This document shows, in pieces, positions 1-10,283 of a stretch of 64,000 nucleotides of DNA. Each line of letters begins with the position of its first letter. Position 1 is the stretch's first letter. A model generated the notes under the pieces. The model was not told the DNA's origin. It did not search any database and worked only from the letters and a program-made list of their open reading frames with translations. The DNA comes from Durusdinium trenchii (taxonomy: Eukaryota > Sar > Dinophyceae > Suessiales > Symbiodiniaceae). The stretch lies in the NCBI GenBank assembly GCA_963970005.1, contig CAXAMN010000002.1:1300428-1364427 (forward strand), written 5' to 3'. Made by a program: the position numbers and the translations under genes.

Positions 1-235
1 ATGAGACAGGAGCGGGGCATTTCACTTGCACTTGGGAATATCCATCAGGTAACACCATGCTCTCTATAGATTGAAGTGTATGGGCATCATGTTCAAATAT
101 ATGTGTTTTCAACATGTTTGTTTAATATTCCTTGTCAGAAGATGTCAGAAGTCAAAGATGGCTAGTGAAACCTCATGAAGTCTTTATAGAATGGCAAGTC
201 CAGTCCCACCAAACCTGCACTTTTTGCTTCACCAG

Positions 236-318
236 GACCACCTCAAGATCGACCGGAGCCACCAGCAGAGGCCACAAAGCAGAACGAGACAGGAGCGGGG
301 CAGTCCGCTTGCGCATGG
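236..318 (+). CDS. Proline-rich exon, copy 1 (gene 1)
   Basis: After the acceptor 'cttcaccag' the frame beginning cca-gga-cca reads 'PGPPQDRPEPPAEATKQ', a hydrophilic proline-rich segment. The same segment occurs in the second tandem unit, and a related one ('PGQPPPLPPPQQPPG') starts after 'gaccag' at 967. Recurrence of the same frame after the same acceptor is the evidence for coding; the 3' boundary is not fixed and another frame is also open. Confidence 0.35.
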
Positions 319-3300
319 GAATTTCTTTCGGGAGTTACCATGTTCATCCATGTTCTCCATAGTTTGAAGCGTATGGACGTCATGTTCAACAATATTTGTT
401 TTCAACATGCTTGTCTCAAATTCTTCATCAGAAGTCAAAGATGACTAGTGAAACCTCATGAAGTCTTTATAGAATGGCAAGTCCAGTCCCACCAAATCTG
501 CATTTTTTGTTTCACCAGGACCACCTCAAGATCGACCGGAGCCACCAGCAGAGACCACACAGCAGGAAGCGGCAGGAGTGGCCTGTCCGACACTTCCACG
601 TGGGAATTTGGAGTGGTCTATAAAATGAAGGGTTTGAGGGAACTTTATAGATCTTTATTGTTATAACATGTTATATATATATATATATCAATGGATTTCA
701 GGAAAGTATATGAAAGGTATTGAAAGAATGTGAAAGTAATATGTTCATATAGAGGTTATTTCACGCTAATTTATTATAGTATTAATATGTATTAATATGA
801 TTTAATATGTATTAAGTTGATAATGTGTTGCTATAGAAATCTATAGAAAGTCTAGTTTTGACAATCATCAGCGCCACCATGCAACCCGTTTCTGCTTATT
901 CTATTGGATGCAAAGGTGACAGGGCTATGTATTATATAGTAAATGTTCTGCAGCAAACATGACCAGGACAACCGCCTCCGTTGCCACCGCCTCAACAACC
1001 TCCGGGCTGTGACAGTGAAGGTGGCTGGGTCAAAACAGGGATGATGAAGACATTCTCAAATTTGCATCAACGTTTTCTATAAATTGCAAGGGTGTGACCT
1101 CGTTATTTCATATGAAGCATCAGGGAGCCATGCATGTGCAGGCTGCTTATCCAAAACAAAGAAGCGCAAGGTTTCAGTGAAGAACGAGGCTGTCCATGGC
1201 TGCCATGGAGAAGTTTTGTGTGCCCTGTGCCCACTGATTGTGTGTTGTGTTGACTCTTCAGGTTGCGCAAACGATGAGGATAGCCAACAACCAGGCTGTG
1301 CACTCATGGCTGCCACACGTTGCCTTCAAGCGTTCTATGAAATGAATGGCTTAGTCGCCAATGATGTAGATAGTTTGATATATTGTGTTGTTTCTAAGAG
1401 GCTCTTTACCGACCACGCTGTCAGCGCTTTTGCAGAGTGTCGTGCAGCCAGTCAAACCGGAAGGCCAGCGTTGTGGAGCTACGCAGTATTATTGTCTATA
1501 AAATGTAGTGACTGCACCTTTGTTCACGTATACATCAAACATTATCTAGGTTGCTCTGGCAAATCTTTCCCGGCGGTGAGAGTGAAGAAAGAGGCCTGGT
1601 CGCTTCAGAGATCTTATTGCAATGCGTTCATAGATCTTGAATGGTCTTGGTAGTGTGTATTTGGCAGCATGTTCTTATACATCTTATAGTTCAGTGTATA
1701 TTATTGTTCAGTGTTTATTTTGCCACCAGGCTGACTGTGACAGAGGGAAGACAAAAGGACAGGGCATGGGAAATTCGTATTTGTCTATATTATGACATGT
1801 CGTGACCTCTTATTTGCAGATAAAATCAACTACATGTACGACCGCTTTTGAACACGGAGGAGATCCAGCCTCTGGAAGCACTGCTTCAAACTCAAAAGGC
1901 TGCTCAAGTCTTCTGGTGACTTTGACCAAGTGGCAAATGACATTTCCTTCATGTTCTAATATGATCTAATATGTATATATATGTTTTATATACACATGTG
2001 CCTTGCGGCGCTTCAAGGCGAAGCATGCCAGCAATGTTGTAAAGGATGGCGAGTGGTTGGATGTGGTGGATATTGGCATGATGGGCACCTTCATGAGCAT
2101 GGAGCCTGGTCGTGATGGAAACAGAAACAACTTTATGATTTCAGGGTAGGTCATTCGTATAGATTTTATAGGAAATATGTGGTGGTCACGTGTTATATAT
2201 TTTACGTTGCACCCCCCAGTGCCAACCAAAAGATAGGACTACAGACACAAGGTACACAACTTGCTGACCTGTCATGCATCTTCCTTTGCCAGCTTAGGAT
2301 GTTCATTTCGTGGTGGACCTTCCTGGCAAGGCGATTTTGGAGCCCAGAGACATGTTTGGTTTCATTCGTGACTTGGAACCAGAATGCTATGGAGATTTAC
2401 AAGACCGGACGGAAGCCCCATGTTGGACAATCATCTATTGCAACGCAGCGTTCAACTCAGACTATGGATTCAACCACTTTGTTCCCGGGTTTTCTGCAGA
2501 CGAGTTGGGTGAAGAGGAGTACAACAGGATTGTCCAGGGCAGCAAGGATCTTCTCGCACATAAGATGCTTGTGCTAGAGCAAGAGCAGCAGCATCGTGCT
2601 TCTCACTACTTGAGAATGAAGGAATTGCACGGAGGTTCTTCAAGCGTGACCGAGAAAGCAAAACATATGCTGGCCAACTGTGAAGAGAGGTGGATGTCCT
2701 TGACTAATTGGCAAGACTTTGTCGCCCGCTGTCACAAAATTCAGGTGCATCCTGTCAATGTACCAGCAGATGGAAATTGTTTGCTTTGGACAATAAAATG
2801 CCTCCAGGAGCAAGACTTTTTCGGCACCGCCCTGGACGTCTCCAATCCAGAGCATGTGGGCTTTGTCCATGATTTGAGGCAAACCCTGTCTTCTGCCTGG
2901 CTTTCCAAGATACACGACAAAGGTTGGGAGCGTCTCCATGAGAAGATGTACATTCATGATGATCGAGAGCTCTGTATCCCTGCGCGGGTGAAGACTGAGA
3001 AGACTCAGAATGACAAGCCTTCAAAGGGCGCAAGGCCTTCAGAGGTGAAGACTGAGAAGGGTCAATCTTCAACCCCACCAAAGCGCCCAGTAGAAGAAGT
3101 TGCTTGCTTTGACATTGTGACTCCAGAGGGAAAACCAACAAAGCAACCTCGCCGAGATCGCAAGGCTCCAGGCTTTGAAGCTTCCAAGGCATGCGCCGTT
3201 GGGACTTTGCGGCAGCCAGATCGGAAAGGACAACGCAAACAGACAGTTCCTGAGCAAAATCCTTTGGAAGCAATGGAAGATCCAGAGTTAGACATGCTGG

Positions 3301-6300
3301 AGACCAAAAAGGAAGATGAGGAGGACCAACCCGTTTCAGATCTAAAGCCTGCTCGCAGCCGAGCTGCTCGCAAGAAAGCAAAGACCAGTCGTGAGTTGAG
3401 AGTCAAGGGCCTCAGAAACTACTTGGCACGTCTTGGAGTTACATATCCTGAGTGGATGCGTTTCCATTGGAGGCGCGGTCATTGGGTCATTGGTTTTTTA
3501 ATTTGCGTTATATAATGTTCTTATATCATCTTATATCATTGGATATTGTATATCATTGCATGTGCTTGTGTCAGGGCTGCGGGATGCCGGAAGGCGGCTG
3601 CGTGTCCGGATGGTCAATACACAACACTACAGGAAAGTCTTCTTGGACATGTGGATGCTTCAACTATCACGTGTGAAGCATGCAAGTCACTTCTGGATGA
3701 ATTTCACTTTGATGCTGCTGAAGCTGAGCAAGCCATGGGATTAGCAGAGGCTGGAGAGGCGACAGAGCCCATCCCTATTCAAGTTGCAGCTGATGCGCAC
3801 TCTGAGAGCAACCCTAGTGGGGAGAAGGATGCGCCCGATGCAGGGGTGGTTCCGGATGATCATGAACCTGAAGACCTATCGCTTCATGCCTTTGTCCGGT
3901 CTATCAGTTCATTCTTGGAGGCATCGGTTTGGCTTTGCTGGGGTATGACATGATCAAGGCATATCCATGCTATATAAAATGTATTGCGTGCAGGAACTAA
4001 AGGTACATAATACATTATATTAAGTATAGTAAACATTGATTATATAACCCTCATGAACCGTTTTGAGGATTATACAGAAGTCGATGTCAGAACAAGTGAT
4101 TTTATATGTCTTTATAGGGTTTTACATGGTTTTACTACAACGTTGTTCAACAATGGATTCTTGAATATTCTTGATGTGTTTGGTGGAGGTCGTGCCCAAA
4201 TTGGGACGGAAGCAGCGTATTCCCGTCCGCTGCTCACTTTGTACCTCCAGAAATCAACCTGAGGGAAAGATCATTGATGCCGTGACCACCAAGCGCAAGG
4301 ATGTCCTCTTTTTCCTTAACCAGCATTGCAGCACGATGCAGCACCAAAGGAGGCTGGCACTCCATGAGTCATTGCGTCCACCTGCAGCGCGTAATGGGCC
4401 TATGCCTCCTCCCGAACCAGTTCCTTGTGAAGGAGTTTCTCTTGATGACAAGTCTGGAGGACGTCTCAACGTCTTACAAAAGCACGTCAAGCTATGGATT
4501 TCTTGGCAAGCTCCGTCCGAACTGCGGAAGCATTCCTACACCTTCTGTTCTGCTTCTCAAACTTTCACTTTGAGACATGCAAACTGCCAGGCCAAGTGCA
4601 CAACGTCCAGGGCAGGCAGGGCCACGTGTGGAGAATGCTTGAAACTGACTGAGGCAAACAGTATCAGACGAGTGGTCGTCAAATTTGTGCTGAAGAAGTT
4701 TGCGGCAGAGCACTTGCAGGCACGTCTCTACCACAGTGATCAGAAGCTTAAGGATGTGGAGGCTGAGATCAAAGCCGATGAAATCTACCTTTTCCATCAG
4801 GCCCCTTTTGATCGCATCATCAATTTTCGCACGCATGAGCTGCAGATGTGGGTGCGAATGAGCTTTCACAGCATCAGTGTGAACAGAAGGAGCGAGCCAT
4901 TCCACAGCTTTGTGCAAACTGTGGTAGATCCTTGTATGAGGGTGAACGTGACATCAGCTTTGCAGACCCGCCCTCAACTCCTGCAGGCTCAAGTCCTGTT
5001 CCAAGAGTTTCTTCAGAACGGAGATGCATCGGTGATGGACCGTGTGAATGCAGAGATCGCATCTGCAACAATCAATGGAAAGCTCCAGCATCACCCACTT
5101 CTCCAAGGTCTGACGATGAGCTGTCTGAAAATGTTGGATCGACAAGAGAAAGGCCTCAATATGACTGGCAGAAACGCTGCTACGTCAATTCAAGCCACTG
5201 AGGAAGGCCGCATGTTGGTGCAGGAAGCGGGGGCCACCTTGGCCATCCTGGGCTGCAACAAGGAGATTTTGAAGCGATTTGGCCAGAACTCTGCCACAAG
5301 GTCAGTGTTTGAAGACATGCGGGCTCACTCGCTTCCTACTCCAAGGCTGGCACTGGCAACGCCAACTCAGGTTCAAGAGAACTTGCAGCTCATTGACCAC
5401 CATTTGAGCGCGACCACCATGACAAGCGGTTGTATCTCAAACGTGGTTTTTGTATGTTTTTGTATGTTTTTGATGTTTTTGTAGTTTCTTTATGATTCTC
5501 TTTCTCAATGACAACTGTTTTTCTTGGCACCCAGTTGCAAGGTGAGTTGCTCTATAGAATCACTAGGTATGACCCCCTACAAGAGGCATATTTGAAACAT
5601 GTGGAAACTATATAGAGCTATATAGCAATATAATGCAATATGATGCAATATGTAGCAATCATTTTATTCCATAATTATGCAGATCTTCAGTACCTCACAT
5701 TTTATAGAGATCAGCGTCAGGTAGATGCATTTGTGCCTTTGATTGCACTTACCTCCTCCAGCTGCAGTCTCAACACTTCAACAAAGAGGAGAGGACTGTT
5801 TCCATTGTGGGTGGCGCGTGGTCTCCTGAAGACAATAGCCATGCAGCTGTGGAGGTGAATGACGACTTGGACCTTACAGCCATCAAGCCAGCGACTGACA
5901 TGTTTCTTGGATGGGTCTTTACAGAACTATCCATCATCATCCGTCATCTATAGGTTTCTATAGAATAAGGGGGGGGTTTTACATGTGATTTTATAGACTA
6001 CCTTTTGGTTCCAGCAATGGATGTTTAGTTTTGGTATATATATATATTATAAATATAGTTAAATATATAATCTATATATTCTATGTATTCTATGCCTTTC
6101 CAGTGTGCGAGGCTAGAACTCCTGGTTTGGGACCCCTCTGCCCGAGTTCAACTGTGCCTCAGTGCAGCGGAGATGCCAGTAGCCATCAGTGATGTGGACG
6201 GGAAGTTTATGGCGCAGGTCATCGATCAGTTCATGGCAAATGGGGGTGCAGAACTTGTGAAATGTTTGTGCTTTGATGCGCACGGTAGCCACCAGCTGAT

Positions 6301-9300
6301 ACGTCGTGCTTTGCAGGGCGTTTTGCAGGACCGAGACCATGCCGTCCTGGCATCCTTTGATTCCAAGTTCTTTCGCCATCTGTCATACAGAAAGTTGCCG
6401 CCGCATTGCTTGCCCAAATTTCCACTTCAGCTGGCAACATTCAAAGGAGAAGTCTACTATTGTTTGCCAGGGCCTGCGCACGCGGCCAAAAACTCAGGTG
6501 GTCAAGCGCAATCATCTTTGCGCACGGTCCGGTTTGGACAATTTTGGCTAGATCTCTCGGGGACTCTCCTCTGCGGAATGCCAGCAAGTGCATACGCAAG
6601 GGATGACCCGCAATCAGACGCCATACAGGCCCTCCTATCAAATCCATGGTTTCTTGTCCACTCCAGCCAGGGAAGTGTTGACATGATCCCCATCCCATGG
6701 ATGAATCGAGGAGCGCTTTTGTGGTCTTTGACTACAGCTCTGTGCCACGCACCGATGATGCACAAATCGATGAGCTTGCAGCAGCGGACAGAGGTAGCCC
6801 TTTCCGGCGACCTGCTATGGGATCTATGGATCCTGATGGCAGCAAAGGAAGAGGCTGCTGCCGGTGTTTTTGTGGGAAGCTTCTCCATGGCCAGGGAAAC
6901 GATCCACAATTTACAGAATGTCTGCTTGGCTCTTGTGTCAATGGCTTTGACGAAACGGGCTACTCACCTAGTTTTTGAAAAAGTTTTTAACGATTTAGTT
7001 TGAATATATGTTAATCAAGTTCAGTTTAATCATGTTTAATCTTATTTGCCACAGTTTCTATAAAATCTAGTGTTGTGAGGTCCAACACATATATATATAT
7101 ATATTGCCATACTGATCAGGAAACAGTGGATCGCTGAAATAGCATAGCCTTCAAGTATACTCTATAAAATGACAGTATTGGACCCCAAGCGTGTGTATAT
7201 CTATATATGTCTGTATATACATATATATATATGTATAATATTTAAATATATGATAAAATATGTACACTTCTTTAACCAGATGACTTTCTCAGGACAATTG
7301 GAACCCTTGGCGTCATGGCAACGCACGCCTTTCAGAGCTGTCTATTGAGCAGCTGTTTGGACGTTTACGGACCAAGCGGGCGAACGCCCAACTCACAGCA
7401 AAGCAGTTCTGGTGGTCCAGCCAGAAAGAGATGCTTTCTGCAGCAAACCGCAGCAAGCTCGGTGAGCTCAAAGAAGACAACTTCAAGGAGCCGCCCTTGA
7501 CGGATGTTCAGTTTCATGGAACATATTGCAGTAAGACACCTTGTTTATCCTTTTTCTTTGTGTGTGTGTGTTTGTGAAATTCTTGTGTAAACATCCGGCA
7601 ACTTTTTGTTTGTTGAAGGCTTCTGTTTATCTTTTAGTTTTTCTATGGTTTTGCCTGTCCACTGCGTACATATGCGTACATGAGGTTTGCTTCTTGCTGT
7701 GAACGGGCGTACGCCTCAGCCCTGCAACTTGCAGCGTGGGCCGGGAATGTCACGGTGGAGTCTTTGAAAGCCTACTACATCGAATCGTGCGAGGCAGACT
7801 GGTTTGAGAAGTCTCACAACTTTGCACCCGAGTTCGGGAATGGAGAAGAATCTGATGATGAACGCGAGGCCGCTCAAGATGTGTCACTTGCTGGAGTGAC
7901 AAAACGTTTGGATTATTTTTTAAAATATAGTATTCTACCCACAGTATTTATACAATACTTGATGTATCTTGATGTATTGATATATTTTGATGCTTTTTGA
8001 ATCTTTTTGATGTATTGATGTATTTTGATGTTCCCGTACATTATGTTTGATTCATTGTTGGTTACTCTTCGCTCAGGACCGAGAACCAGCGCTGCCAGCA
8101 GGCTTTGAGGGAGATCGTGCAGTCCGCAGTCCACACTGTAGCGTCAGAGGAAGAGGGACAGGATGGCGAAGGGTCAACTTTGCAGACGGTAGATTTGCGC
8201 CGTTTGGATGAGGACTCCAGGGCCGAGTTGGAGCCAGTCTTGAGGGAGGAGGTTGCCCCTTCCAAGCCCACATCCACGGAAGGCAAGCTTCCAACCACGC
8301 TCCGGCAAGCCTTGCGCCTTGTCAGCAGAAAATCAACGACAAGCATATACATACAAAAGCTTAAAAAAATATATATATAGACTACGGGCTGGAACCCTTG
8401 ATTTTATAGACACATTTCGAGATTGAAATATAGGGTCATATCATCTGCCTCAAATTATTTGTTGTAGTATTGAATCTGCACAGGTCAGGTCAATCCATTT
8501 CATAGAGGTGTTTGTGTTGAAAATTTTCAGAGTCAGGTCACTTGGTGGTTGCAAGTGGAACGCTCTATTTCGCTTGTGTTTGTACCTCCGGGCTGCGCCA
8601 GACGGCTGTGATTCCATGTGGCTGAAGAATCCGAGAGCGAAAAGGAAGAGACCATTGACATGGTGTCAGGAAAATCAGCAGAAGCTGAAGGTCTTGCAGG
8701 CGAAGGCCACAGAGAACCGAGACCGTGTGAGAGCCGGGAGGTTGGAGAGATGGTATGAACAAGGGAAGAAGTTGAGATCAACCTTTTCTGTTGCACTACC
8801 TGAGCCAGACAGCATCGAGTAACCTGAAATGCAAGTGCAATCTTTTATTGTATATAAAAGTCTTTTTTGACATTTTCCATTCAATCTGTCTCTACTCAAC
8901 TGCTCTGAAAAGTGCAGGTCCGGGAATCTAGTGCTCTTTGTGGACAACAATGAACAGATTGGCCTTGGTGTAGTTCTTGTGGTTTGGCGGATTGGCAAGA
9001 AGCGGCGGCCATCAGCTCATTCATGCCCGGTTCAGAATTGCTATTGCTTCAGGGTTGTGGTCGCTGAGCAATCTGAGGACAGGGATGGACTGGCTTCCAA
9101 TTTTATATTGCAGTGTTGTTAAGGCAAGATACATAAAGATACATAAAGTATATGACAACATCATCAAGATTCAGATGATAAAGTATGCAAGCAAGACAGG
9201 CTTGAACACGTGATTTTATATACCAACAGGTTACTCAGCGCTGGCGTGTCCTTGTTGGTTTGTTTGGTTAATAAAAGGTCATGGGGTTTGAGCAAGTGAT

Positions 9301-10283
9301 TTTATAATAGATCGATTGGTTTAGCGCGCAAGAGTTCGTATGTTTTTTTCACCGAGATGTAATTAAATGTCTAAGTATGGATAGACTGAAGGATTGAACT
9401 TGTGATTTTATAAAGGTCTCTATTGCCCTGCAAAGGAGAAACCAATGTTTTTCTCATGTCGGGCAACCAGTACAGTCAAGATTGTTCCACTCGATTCGCT
9501 TGTGGCAGTGTTGGATTGTGAAGACAGCATCTTATCGTACAGAAGTCATCAGAATTCAATTTTGTTTTTCAGCGTGGCGTGCGTGCGCTTCAAACAAAAT
9601 TTCAAAACATGTTGTTGGCGCTCCCAGGTAGAAGACCGGCGCATGAGCTCATCAATGAGTGCGTCTTCGCCCTGACTCCGGAGTCTGTGCAGGTCATGCG
9701 AGAAGCGATTGAACGAAAAGCCGAAGGTTGGAAGTGCAGCTACGTTGGAACGCATGTCGTGGACTCAGAGAAGAAGCCCCGCCGGAGAATGAGAACATTC
9801 AAACAAACGTCCGCCATCATTGCACGAAAGCGTGCACAATTGACAGAGAAGAAGAACCCCAAAAAGGTCAACGCCAAGAACAAGACGACCAAAAGCAAGA
9901 AGAAGAATTTGAAGGTGTGTGCAGCCAAGATTGAGCCCGTACCTGCCAATTTCAGAAGAAGCGCGCAGGGAAGGTCGCTCATCCAGCAGGAGATGACCAG
10001 CATTTTGGAGATTGACAAAGTCAAGTTTGGAGCCAAGCCAGCCTTTGATTCAGATGGCAAGTGCCGGCTGAAGATTCCATCGGCTGAGAACCAGACATGG
10101 ACCAAAGTCTTGGCAAAGTCTCCTGCCTATTTTGAGTCCATCTACTCCACCCGCCAACGGGCCTTGTACGGAGAATCCGTGCACAAGCATCTCAAATCCC
10201 TCAAGGAACAGGTTGCCCGAGAGGAGCGATCTCCGTGGCTTCGCTTGCTCCGCGCCCTGTGTGAGATGCCTGATGTCAGCTAA
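236..10283 (+). CDS. Multi-exon gene, OTU-like protease plus transposase-like regions (gene-level entry)
   Basis: A chain of plus-strand open blocks separated by AT-rich non-coding stretches forms one large gene; the individual exons are listed below. Seen: acceptors of the form AG|G and two introns where phase fixes the junction with a GC donor (3473-3574, 3921-4188). The blocks encode, in order, proline-rich exons, cysteine pairs, an OTU-like domain with the D-G-N-C motif, further CxxC pairs, a long region resembling an RNase H-fold transposase, a 'LSIEQLFGRLR' segment and a lysine-rich tail ending in TAA at 10281-10283. The sum of blocks is well over 1,500 residues. The 5' end is probably outside the window. 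OTU domains are deubiquitinase-type cysteine proteases, and some eukaryotic mobile elements also carry them. I infer either a host gene derived from a transposon or a degenerate intron-containing transposon. I do not recognise the whole protein. The exact order of small exons is uncertain. Confidence 0.6.
519..617 (+). CDS. Proline-rich exon, copy 2 (gene 1)
   Basis: Duplicate of the 236-318 exon after the acceptor 'tttcaccag'; the frame reads 'PGPPQDRPEPPAETTQQ' and then diverges. It may end near 'ggtctataaaatga'. Tandem exon duplication may give a variable number of proline-rich modules in the protein. Confidence 0.35.
967..1044 (+). CDS. Proline-rich exon, diverged copy 3 (gene 1)
   Basis: After 'catgaccag' the frame reads 'PGQPPPLPPPQQPPG' followed by 'CDSEGGWVKTG'. 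It starts at the same point relative to the acceptor as the two upstream proline-rich exons, so it is probably a third, older copy. The 3' end is uncertain. Confidence 0.35.
   Translation, partial: DNRLRCHRLNNLRAVTVKVAGSKQG
1084..1355 (+). CDS. Cysteine-rich exon block (gene 1)
   Basis: An open frame of 189 codons runs 1084-1653. Its first half has paired cysteines ('CAGC', then 'CHGEVLCALC') that could bind zinc, and a basic 'KTKKRKVSVK' stretch. A plausible acceptor 'actcttcag' at about 1260 followed by 'GCANDEDSQQPGC' suggests that two exons may be involved. No family is recognised, and boundaries cannot be set from sequence alone. Confidence 0.35.
2003..2143 (+). CDS. Short internal exon (gene 1)
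   Basis: The frame beginning ttg-cgg-cgc reads 'LRRFKAKHASNVVKDGEW' and then 'LDVVDIGMMGTFMSMEPGRD', ending at 'ttt atg att tca'. Joining codon TCA at 2143 to GAT at 2298 gives a smooth 'FMIS|DVHFVVDLPGKA' across the intron. This is the reason for the 3' boundary. The implied donor (gggtag) is not canonical; because a G is shared at both ends, the cut could be one base later. Confidence 0.6.
2298..3472 (+). CDS. Large exon with OTU-like cysteine protease domain (gene 1)
   Basis: About 391 codons are open. Around codons 140-150 the motif 'VNVPADGNCLLWTI' matches the OTU (ovarian tumour) protease signature Asp-x-x-Cys, with the Cys as presumed nucleophile. OTU enzymes cleave ubiquitin or ubiquitin-like chains. 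A downstream catalytic His is not obvious: the domain after 'HVGFVHDLRQTL' is short and soon runs into a lysine-rich, low-complexity stretch ('RVKTEK' repeats, 'KKEDEEDQ'). The fold may therefore be truncated or inactive. The exon ends 'RLGVTYPEWMRFHWR'. Splitting the Arg codon as AG|G joins it to 3575 through a GC-AG intron. The 5' end follows 'cttag'. Confident as an exon; moderate for OTU homology. Confidence 0.8.
3575..3920 (+). CDS. Cysteine-containing acidic exon (gene 1)
   Basis: Starts after 'tgtcag' with G completing an Arg codon: 'WR|AAGCRKAAACPDGQYTT'. It has further cysteines in 'ITCEACKSLLDEFHFD' and then a long acidic stretch with many Ala and Glu. It ends 'VRSISSFLE' at GAG 3918-3920, where a GC donor (gcatcg) begins and phase 0 joins to 4189. 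CxxC and paired Cys suggest a small zinc-binding unit shared with the next exon. No named family is recognised. Confidence 0.7.
4189..5446 (+). CDS. Long exon with C-x3-C / C-x2-C cluster (gene 1)
   Basis: About 419 codons are open from 'gtggag|GTC'. It begins 'VVPKLGRKQRIPVRCSLC' and contains 'CQAKCTTSRAGRATCGEC' (C-x3-C...C-x2-C), which is probably zinc-binding. The region after it is predicted mostly helical by eye ('VVVKFVLKKFAAEHLQARL', 'DVEAEIKADEIYLF'). This looks like the N-terminal half of a transposase-like protein in which a zinc module precedes the catalytic core, but that is inference. The 3' end is uncertain because two frames stay open through 'ctcaaacgtgg'. Confidence 0.7.
5762..5924 (+). 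CDS. Short exon (gene 1)
   Basis: After 'cctccag' the frame reads 'LQSQHFNKEERTVSIVGGAW' and then an acidic 'AVEVNDDLDLTAIKPATDM'. The other frames contain stops. It is flanked on both sides by AT-rich sequence with TCTATAGA / ATTTTATAGA boxes. The product is unrecognised; the role is only as part of the surrounding gene. Confidence 0.5.
6112..6975 (+). CDS. Long exon resembling a transposase catalytic region (gene 1)
   Basis: About 288 codons are open. Notable blocks are 'DVDGKFMAQVIDQFMANGG', 'CLCFDAHGSHQLIRRAL' and 'YYCLPGPAHAAKN'. In P-element/THAP9-type transposases an Asp-Pro-x-His-x-x-Lys-Asn block carries a catalytic Asp. The 'GPAHAAKN' here has the same pattern with Gly in place of Asp, which would make the enzyme inactive if the alignment is right. 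This family match is my inference from motif spacing, not an established assignment. The 5' boundary is set by 'gcgag|G', with the alternative 'ccag' eight bases upstream. The 3' boundary lies between 'LTKRATHLVF' and the TGA at 7001. Confidence 0.65.
7293..7531 (+). CDS. Exon with 'LSIEQLFGRLR' motif (gene 1)
   Basis: Starts after 'tttctcag'; phase 0 reads 'DNWNPWRHGNARLSELSIE' and then 'QLFGRLRTKRANAQLTAKQF'. The pattern E-x-L/F-F-G-x-L/V-R followed by (x)n-L/P-T-A-x-Q-F is typical of the C-terminal region of P-element/THAP9-like and related transposases ('LENFFG.vR...PTA.qF'). It supports the transposase reading of the preceding exon. The donor is at TTGCA|gtaag or, equivalently, TTGCAG|taag because AGG is shared with the next exon; joining gives 'YC|RFASCCERAYA'. 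Confidence 0.65.
7685..7896 (+). CDS. Short exon (gene 1)
   Basis: In frame with the previous exon: 'RFASCCERAYASALQLAAW' and then 'AGNVTVESLKAYYIESCEAD', ending in acidic 'NGEESDDEREAAQDVSLAG'. The downstream stretch is AT-rich ('gtattgatgtattttgatg') and non-coding. No family is recognised. Confidence 0.6.
8077..8325 (+). CDS. Acidic exon (gene 1)
   Basis: After 'cgctcag' the frame reads 'TENQRCQQALREIVQSAVH' and then a Glu-rich stretch. It probably ends near 'CTTGTCAG' before the AT-rich run at 8350-8390. Low-complexity composition; no motif seen. Confidence 0.5.
8600..8822 (+). CDS. Possible basic exon (gene 1)
   Basis: One frame reads 'WLKNPRAKRKRPLTWCQENQ' followed by a charged helix-like stretch and stops at TAA 8821-8823; another frame is Glu-rich and also largely open. 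The base composition is exon-like compared with the AT-rich flanks, but neither frame nor boundaries can be chosen. Confidence 0.25.
8918..9082 (+). CDS. Short exon (gene 1)
   Basis: After 'agtgcag' the frame with one leading G reads 'SGNLVLFVDNNEQIGLGVV' and continues 'LVVWRIGKKRRPSAHSCPV'. It ends at 'GAGGACAG'. The beta-rich pattern resembles a small SH3-like or tudor-like barrel, but I cannot name it. Confidence 0.4.
9416..9537 (+). CDS. Short exon (gene 1)
   Basis: After 'tataaag' the frame reads 'LYCPAKEKPMFFSCRATS' and then 'TVKIVPLDSLVAVLDCEDS'. The next exon starts only about 36 bases later (acceptor 'tttttcag' at 9572). Phase does not close with a donor at 'gtacag', so the intron boundary or frame is uncertain. 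Confidence 0.4.
9573..10283 (+). CDS. Terminal exon, basic C-terminus (gene 1)
   Basis: 236 codons are open from 'tttttcag|CGT' to TAA 10281-10283. It begins 'RGVRALQTKFQNMLLAL' and has 'RRPAHELINECVFAL'. A lysine-rich patch ('KKNPKKVNAKNKTTKSKKK') could act as a nuclear signal or nucleic-acid contact. The last part is helical ('GESVHKHLKSLKEQVAREE'). The codon pattern changes sharply to AT-rich non-coding sequence after the stop, which supports the gene end here. Confidence 0.65.
   Translation, partial: RGVRALQTKFQNMLLALPGRRPAHELINECVFALTPESVQVMREAIERKAEGWKCSYVGTHVVDSEKKPRRRMRTFKQTSAIIARKRAQLTEKKNPKKVNAKNKTTKSKKKNLKVCAAKIEPVPANFRRSAQGRSLIQQEMTSILEIDKVKFGAKPAFDSDGKCRLKIPSAENQTWTKVLAKSPAYFESIYSTRQRALYGESVHKHLKSLKEQVAREERSPWLRLLRALCEMPDVS

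Larger units (their letters stand above)
1..617 (+). repeat. Tandem duplication, about 283-bp unit, two-plus copies
   Basis: The stretch 151-280 recurs at 434-562 with only scattered differences; both read 'gtcaaagatg..ctagtgaaacctcatgaag'. The flanking 'gacaggagcgggg' motif occurs at about 5 and 289. The offset is 283-284 bp. Each unit carries one proline-rich exon candidate preceded by 'ttcaccag'. The repeat begins at the window edge, so more copies may lie to the left. Confidence 0.8.
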
